A stretch of DNA of 8,162 bases. Origin: Hyphomicrobiales bacterium (GTDB lineage: Bacteria > Pseudomonadota > Alphaproteobacteria > Rhizobiales > Xanthobacteraceae). Below, piece by piece: positions 5,480-8,162 of this stretch (within the stretch, counting starts at the first letter, position 1; each line of letters begins with the position of its first letter). Location of the stretch: the NCBI GenBank assembly GCA_026400425.1, contig JAPLPC010000081.1:1-8162 (forward strand). Reading direction: 5' to 3'. The position numbers and the translations under genes are program-made. The notes beneath the pieces are model-generated. The model worked only from the letters and a program-made list of their open reading frames with translations, did no database searches and was not told where the DNA came from.

Positions 5480-5509
5480 TTGACTCGTTCGTTCTTATTT
5501 TGTTCTAAT
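5480..5509 (+). promoter_or_regulatory. Sigma-70-type promoter for the coiled-coil gene
   Basis: TTGACT (5480-5485) and TCTAAT (5504-5509) each match the housekeeping consensus at five of six positions, with an 18-base spacer. The start site would fall near 5516, just before the ribosome binding site AGGGA at 5520-5524. The LexA box overlaps the spacer and the first bases of the -10 hexamer, an ideal place for repression. Confidence 0.6.
5491..5505. promoter_or_regulatory. LexA (SOS) box between divergent genes
   Basis: GTTC (5491-5494), seven bases, GTTC (5502-5505) is an exact match to the alphaproteobacterial LexA operator GTTC-N7-GTTC. A further GTTC lies at 5487-5490. The box lies between the SRAP gene (minus) and the coiled-coil gene (plus) and could repress both until DNA damage inactivates LexA. 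Confidence 0.8.
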
Positions 5510-5532
5510 GATTCATCACAGGGATCATGACA

Positions 5533-5787
5533 ATGGGACTTGACCATATCAGGGCCGAGATCGAGCGCATGCGCGTTCAGATCAAACGGCAACAAAGAGA
5601 CATTCTCGATCTGCAGAAGGCCGGAATCAATACGGCCTCAGCCGTTGCGCTGCTGGAGCGGATGCACACGAAAGTCGACGAACTGATCGGCGAGCGCAAC
5701 CGGCTTACCGGCGAGGCGCGATCTGAGGCAAAAACCTATGCGTCAGGCAAAATCATCCATGGCACCCCGTCCTATCGCAGGGTGTGA
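5533..5787 (+). CDS. Small coiled-coil protein, probable SOS-regulated gene
   Basis: The 84-residue product is almost entirely helical for its first 65 residues. MGLDHIRAEIERMRVQIKRQ and the following residues show heptad spacing of Ile/Met/Leu with Arg, Glu and Gln between, a short GINTASA break, then a second helix (LLERMHTKVDELIGERNRL). This predicts a coiled-coil hairpin or dimer. The tail is polar, with SEAKTYASGKIIHGTPSYRR. I prefer the ATG at 5533, because AGGGA lies eight bases upstream; the ATG at 5527 is too close to it. The gene is transcribed away from the SRAP gene, with a LexA box over its promoter. No membrane segment or enzyme motif is visible. A role in the damage response is inferred from the control region only. 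Confidence 0.75.
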   Translation: MGLDHIRAEIERMRVQIKRQQRDILDLQKAGINTASAVALLERMHTKVDELIGERNRLTGEARSEAKTYASGKIIHGTPSYRRV

Positions 5788-5808
5788 CCTATGTCCGCCG
5801 GACGGCGT

Positions 5809-5830
5809 CGGGTGAGCAGTTCGACACCCG
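5809..5830. terminator. Small hairpin between convergent genes
   Basis: CGGGTG (5809-5814) and CACCCG (5825-5830) make a 6-bp stem with a 10-base loop, 21 bases past the coiled-coil gene and 38 bases past the end of the minus-strand membrane-protein gene. There is no T run on either side, so it is only a weak candidate for a shared terminator. Confidence 0.3.
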
Positions 5831-5868
5831 CACTACGACCGTTGTCCTTCCCAACCGCTTCGAAGCTC

Positions 5869-5985
5869 CTAACCGAAAACACCCATGAACCACCCCGCGA
5901 CCACCAATAGCGGCACGACAGCAACGGCAATCATAATAAGCGGCGACGGCTCGTTACCTTCATCGTTGGGCTTCTTAAATTTCAT
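5869..5985 (-). CDS. Small single-pass membrane protein, 38 residues
   Basis: The 38-residue product begins MKFKKPNDEGNEPSP, a charged, positive-then-acidic head. It continues with a single hydrophobic segment, LIMIAVAVVPLLVVAGWFMG, and ends VFG. This is a clear membrane helix of about 20 residues with almost no C-terminal tail. The basic N-terminus suggests that it stays in the cytoplasm. GGAG lies six bases before the ATG. The stop codon of the upstream gene lies only three bases before the start, so the two are almost certainly one transcript. It falls below usual gene-length cut-offs and is easily missed. Small membrane proteins of this kind often modulate larger membrane partners under stress, but no partner can be named here. 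Confidence 0.75.
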   Translation of the reverse strand: MKFKKPNDEGNEPSPLIMIAVAVVPLLVVAGWFMGVFG

Positions 5986-5988
5986 CTA

Positions 5989-6183
5989 TCACTCCGTTGG
6001 TCGACGGCCGGTCCGGGCATTCAGCGGAGCTTGTCGGCCTCTCAGTAAGCCCTCGGGTATATCTACATGGCCCGCAGCGCTAGGATGCGCTGCATGGTCC
6101 GCTGGCTGCTTGTCGACTGGAGTAACGGCATCATAAGCGCCGCTTCGGGTGTCGCGGCCGTCGGTGTGCATATCGTCTGCCAT
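5989..6183 (-). CDS. Hydrophilic small protein, 64 residues, upstream partner of the membrane protein
   Basis: I do not recognise a named family. The product starts MADDMHTDGRDTRSGAYDAV and is very hydrophilic, rich in Asp, Arg, Gly, Ala, Pro and His, with HAAHPSAAGHVD in the middle and an Arg-rich end (LLRGRQAPLNARTGRRPTE). It has no membrane helix and little predicted secondary structure, so it is probably flexible. The ATG at 6183 has a strong GGAGG five bases upstream. A TTG at 6207 in the same frame would lie within the promoter -10 element and is rejected. A GGAAC-N18-TT stress promoter element precedes the gene, and the 38-residue membrane protein follows after three bases. It may be a stress-induced small protein of the GSR regulon. 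Confidence 0.7.
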   Translation of the reverse strand: MADDMHTDGRDTRSGAYDAVTPVDKQPADHAAHPSAAGHVDIPEGLLRGRQAPLNARTGRRPTE

Positions 6184-6205
6184 GGTAGCCTCCGTTTGGG
6201 GCTCC

Positions 6206-6230
6206 AATGATCGTTAGTCTTTGTTGTTCC
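6206..6230 (-). promoter_or_regulatory. EcfG/RpoE2-type promoter element of the two-gene unit
   Basis: On the minus strand GGAAC (6230-6226), 18 bases, TT (6207-6206), with CATT as the last four bases. Spacing and -35 fit the general-stress pattern exactly. The expected start near 6199 leaves a short leader that still contains the GGAGG ribosome binding site at 6193-6189. Confidence 0.6.
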
Positions 6231-6291
6231 AGCCTCTTAGATCGCGTGAGGGATAGCCGTTTGAGCTTTCGGCTCGCCTGAACGATTGCCT

Positions 6292-6489
6292 TCAACTGTC
6301 TGTTTCATTCTTGGGAGGTTTGAGCTCGCCTTTAAGCCATCCCTCAGCGAGCTTCATTGGATCAGGATCGACCGCCGCAACGATGAACGTGCATTTCGGA
6401 CACTCGTATGCATGAGTGACGTAACCAGAGCGTGCGGGCGTGTCGCGTCTTCGGCATGGTACGATAGTAGTTCCATCCCGAGACAGAAT
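6292..6489 (-). pseudogene. Frameshifted or 5'-truncated zinc-ribbon protein gene
   Basis: Reading from 6489 down to the TGA at 6294-6292 gives an open frame of 65 codons with no usable ATG near its beginning. It encodes GTTIVPCRRRDTPARSGYVT, then HAYECPKCTFIVAAVDPDPM and KLAEGWLKGELKPPKNETDS. The AYECPKC knuckle followed by a hydrophobic strand is typical of the second half of a small zinc ribbon, and it resembles in style the intact gene at 2323-2514. A stop codon (TGA) precedes the frame directly, and no first Cys-x-x-Cys is present. A different frame carries an ATG at 6548 but changes into an unrelated sequence where this frame begins, which suggests a frameshift near 6470-6490. A non-ATG start is possible but has no ribosome binding site. 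Function unknown. Confidence 0.6.
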
Positions 6490-6548
6490 TCAAGCCGGCA
6501 AAATTCGCTCTCTAACCCTCGCGCGCTCACACCTGGATTATTGCTCAT

Positions 6549-6841
6549 GAGTGCGGCAGCCTAGCCTGGGGTTAGCCATTCAAGCATTTCGTGGTTGTAA
6601 AATTCTAAAAAATTCAAATAACGGCGGCAAGCGTTTCAAAGTATATTCACTGACGAAAATTATCGTTCGTCATTTTTCCTTTCCTAAACGGAAGAGGATA
6701 AAGCCATTGGATTACCTAGACGGGCGCCCCCGCAGCGAGGGAAGGCAGATTTGAAGCCGAGGGATGGCGGATAAGAAGGACGGTACCCATCAGCGACGGT
6801 GTGTCCATATTCGGCAAGACGTTTAATCCGATGTCTTTCCT
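6549..6841. other. Gene-free, partly AT-rich intergenic stretch
   Basis: No supported gene is seen on either strand. Bases from about 6586 to 6715 are clearly richer in A and T than the surroundings. This part contains the hairpin at 6651-6677. A 20-codon open frame at 6764-6826 has its GAGGG too close to the ATG. The right edge is the end of the YihY-family gene, for which no clear terminator is visible. Confidence 0.5.
6651..6677 (+). terminator. Terminator-like hairpin with T run, no gene upstream
   Basis: TGACGAA (6651-6657) and TTCGTCA (6666-6672) form a perfect 7-bp stem with an 8-base loop, followed directly by five T (6673-6677). This is the form of an intrinsic terminator for a + strand transcript. 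No + strand protein gene precedes it, so it may end a small RNA or be a binding site. Confidence 0.45.
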
Positions 6842-7915
6842 TCAGTCTGCGCTTTTGCCCACACTATCTGCCACATGCGCGTCTCGACTCCCAAGCGGCC
6901 GAGGCGTCCCGTCCGTGCTATCCTTGGCGGTCTGGTGCTCGATTTCTGAATTCAACTCGGCGCCGAAAAGAATGACGATGGTCGACATCCACATCCACAT
7001 CATGAGCCCGATGGCGGCACCCAGCGAACCATAGGTCGCATCATATCCGGCAAAGTTTGCAAGATAATAGGAGAGCGCCGCCGAGCCGGCGAGCCAGGCA
7101 GCTGTGGCGACTATCCCGCCTACGGAAATCCATTTCCACTTCGGTGATCGGCGGCTCGGTCCGAAGCGATAGAGGATCGCAAGTCCCAGCAAAGTCATCG
7201 CGGCCAGGGCTGGCCATCGCCCGTAGGCGAGCACTAGCTCTCCCGCGCCGCCTAGGCCGATCGCCGACAGAATGACTGGCACTGCGACCACCATTCCGAT
7301 AGCGCACAGCACGGCGAATAGGGCGCACACTGTGAAGGCGAGCGACACCGCATTAAGCTTGAAGAATCCGCGCTCTTCCCTTTCATCGTAGACCACGTTG
7401 AGGGCGTCGATGATGGCCTTCATGCCGCCGTTGGCGCTCCACGCTGCAAGACCGAGACTTACTGCAAAGGCAAGGCCGAGCTTGATATCACCCTTGGCCA
7501 GCACGCGCTGGACCTGTTCCTCGATGATCGAGTAAGTGCCGACGGGCAGCATGCCGGACAGCGTCGCGAGATGATCGTTGATTGTCGCAGGGTCGGCAAA
7601 CAGCGCATAGGACGACACTAGTGCGGTGATCGCTGGAAAGAGCGCCAGCAGGCCGTAAAACACCACGCCTGCCGCAACGGCGAGGAGCCGGTCCTCATTG
7701 ATCTGCTCGTAGGTGCGCCACAGGATGTCTTTCCAGCCGACGGCGGGGATCTCCCGCGGGGAATCGGCGGTCCGTCCGCGCCCACTTGCAGCGGCTGGCT
7801 CACGACCATCTGTCGCCTCGTCGTCATCGGAGCTGAGATAAGCGATCACGGTCGCCAGTGCGAGCAGCGCGAGCATTGGCTTAATCGACGGCGTCAGGTC
7901 CGATTGCTCTGCCAT
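6842..7915 (-). CDS. YihY/BrkB-family inner membrane protein
   Basis: The 357-residue product belongs to the YihY/virulence factor BrkB family of multi-pass inner membrane proteins. The signature parts are seen: a pre-membrane segment GWKDILWRTYEQINEDRLLA (60-79), a first core helix with AAGVVFYGLLALFPAITALV (81-100), SLGLAAWSANGGMKAIIDAL (153-172) before a YDERE turn, and the C-terminal YDATYGSLGAAIGLMMWMWM (291-310) followed by FGAELNSEIE. About six core membrane helices fit at 80-104, 145-163, 188-222, 235-250, 262-288 and 297-318. An extra short hydrophobic segment occurs at 13-28, ahead of an acidic and Arg/Ala/Gly linker; the C-terminal tail is polar. GGGAG lies six bases before the ATG. 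The biochemical role of the family is unsettled; older labels as ribonuclease BN are not supported. A GGAAC-N18-TT element upstream suggests stress induction. Confidence 0.95.
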   Translation of the reverse strand: MAEQSDLTPSIKPMLALLALATVIAYLSSDDDEATDGREPAAASGRGRTADSPREIPAVGWKDILWRTYEQINEDRLLAVAAGVVFYGLLALFPAITALVSSYALFADPATINDHLATLSGMLPVGTYSIIEEQVQRVLAKGDIKLGLAFAVSLGLAAWSANGGMKAIIDALNVVYDEREERGFFKLNAVSLAFTVCALFAVLCAIGMVVAVPVILSAIGLGGAGELVLAYGRWPALAAMTLLGLAILYRFGPSRRSPKWKWISVGGIVATAAWLAGSAALSYYLANFAGYDATYGSLGAAIGLMMWMWMSTIVILFGAELNSEIEHQTAKDSTDGTPRPLGSRDAHVADSVGKSAD

Positions 7916-7950
7916 CGGGCTCTCCCTTGATGAGTATTCTCTGTCGGGAA

Positions 7951-7975
7951 AATGCTGTCACAATAAAGCCGTTCC
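7951..7975 (-). promoter_or_regulatory. EcfG/RpoE2-type promoter element of the YihY-family gene
   Basis: On the minus strand GGAAC (7975-7971), 18 bases, TT (7952-7951), with CATT as the last four bases. The transcript would begin near 7944, giving a leader of about 28 bases that includes the GGGAG ribosome binding site at 7926-7922. It is the best-placed of the three such elements in the window. Confidence 0.6.
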
Positions 7976-8162
7976 TTCAGGTACGAAGCCCCAGGAGCAG
8001 ATTTGACCTGCTGACGTCGACTGACGCGCGCATGAAGTGACCAAGCATGCAGCTGTCGAAAATATCTATGGCGCGCGAGGCCCCACCGAGCGAGGACAGA
8101 CGTCGCGATGTGAGGTCGCGGAGCTGGTTCCTGGCCTCCGCCTAGCCGGTTGGATGGCTGAA
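7976..8162. other. Right-edge stretch without a supported gene
   Basis: Open frames reaching the right edge have no start with a ribosome binding site and no recognisable motif. No tRNA-like fold, repeat or hairpin with a T run was seen. The region may hold the upstream part of a gene lying outside the window. Confidence 0.4.

Noticed and set aside
5885..6136. Plus-strand open frame of 83 codons
   Set aside because: It lies antisense across two minus-strand small genes that both have good ribosome binding sites, and it has none itself.
6206..6207. TTG start that would lengthen the 64-residue protein by eight residues
   Set aside because: It lies on the promoter -10 element, while the ATG at 6183 has GGAGG at the right distance.
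6764..6826. Twenty-codon frame beginning MADKKDGT
   Set aside because: The GAGGG is too close to the ATG, the frame is very short, and no motif or neighbour supports it.
1..8162. CRISPR arrays, tRNA genes, insertion sequences, attachment sites
   Set aside because: No regularly spaced repeats, no cloverleaf-like sequence, no transposase frame or terminal inverted repeats were found by reading both strands.

Overview
The window looks like chromosomal or accessory DNA of a Rhizobiales alphaproteobacterium (Mesorhizobium, Sinorhizobium or Bradyrhizobium type). This rests on moderately high GC, a Ku protein with small rhizobial-style neighbours, an alphaproteobacterial LexA box (GTTC-N7-GTTC), and three GGAAC-N18-TT promoter elements of the EcfG/RpoE2 general stress response type. 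The genus cannot be fixed from the sequence alone.

Left part (1-1298, + strand): two overlapping genes, a winged-helix replication-initiator-like protein and a protein with a DnaA domain I-like fold. They look like the initiation module of a phage, plasmid or integrated element. An AT-rich tract lies inside the first gene. From 1299 to 1859 there is a decayed rlpA relic, a purine/pyrimidine-alternating tract and a hairpin. From 1860 to 2854 come three small genes: a 67-residue hypothetical (+), a zinc-ribbon protein (+) whose ribosome binding site can fold into a hairpin, and a 99-residue hypothetical (-).

Centre (2927-5787): a DNA-repair island. On the minus strand, in transcription order, are an SRAP (YedK/HMCES-like) protein, a 114-residue orphan, an 83-residue orphan, Ku, and a 67-residue orphan. 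The last four are joined by ATGA or longer overlaps, and the run ends at a strong hairpin. An exact LexA box lies between the SRAP gene and a divergent + strand gene for a small coiled-coil protein. A GGAAC-N18-TT element sits just after the SRAP stop codon and before the Ku operon. The layout suggests that SOS damage signalling and the general stress response both feed end-joining repair. No ligD is in the window.

Right part (5788-8162, minus strand): a two-gene unit (a 64-residue hydrophilic protein followed by a 38-residue single-pass membrane protein), a frameshifted zinc-ribbon remnant, an AT-rich gene-free stretch with an orphan terminator-like hairpin, and a YihY/BrkB-family membrane protein. 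Both the two-gene unit and the YihY gene have GGAAC-N18-TT elements at suitable distances. The right two thirds of the window can therefore be read as a stress-response and DNA-repair cluster with scattered gene decay.
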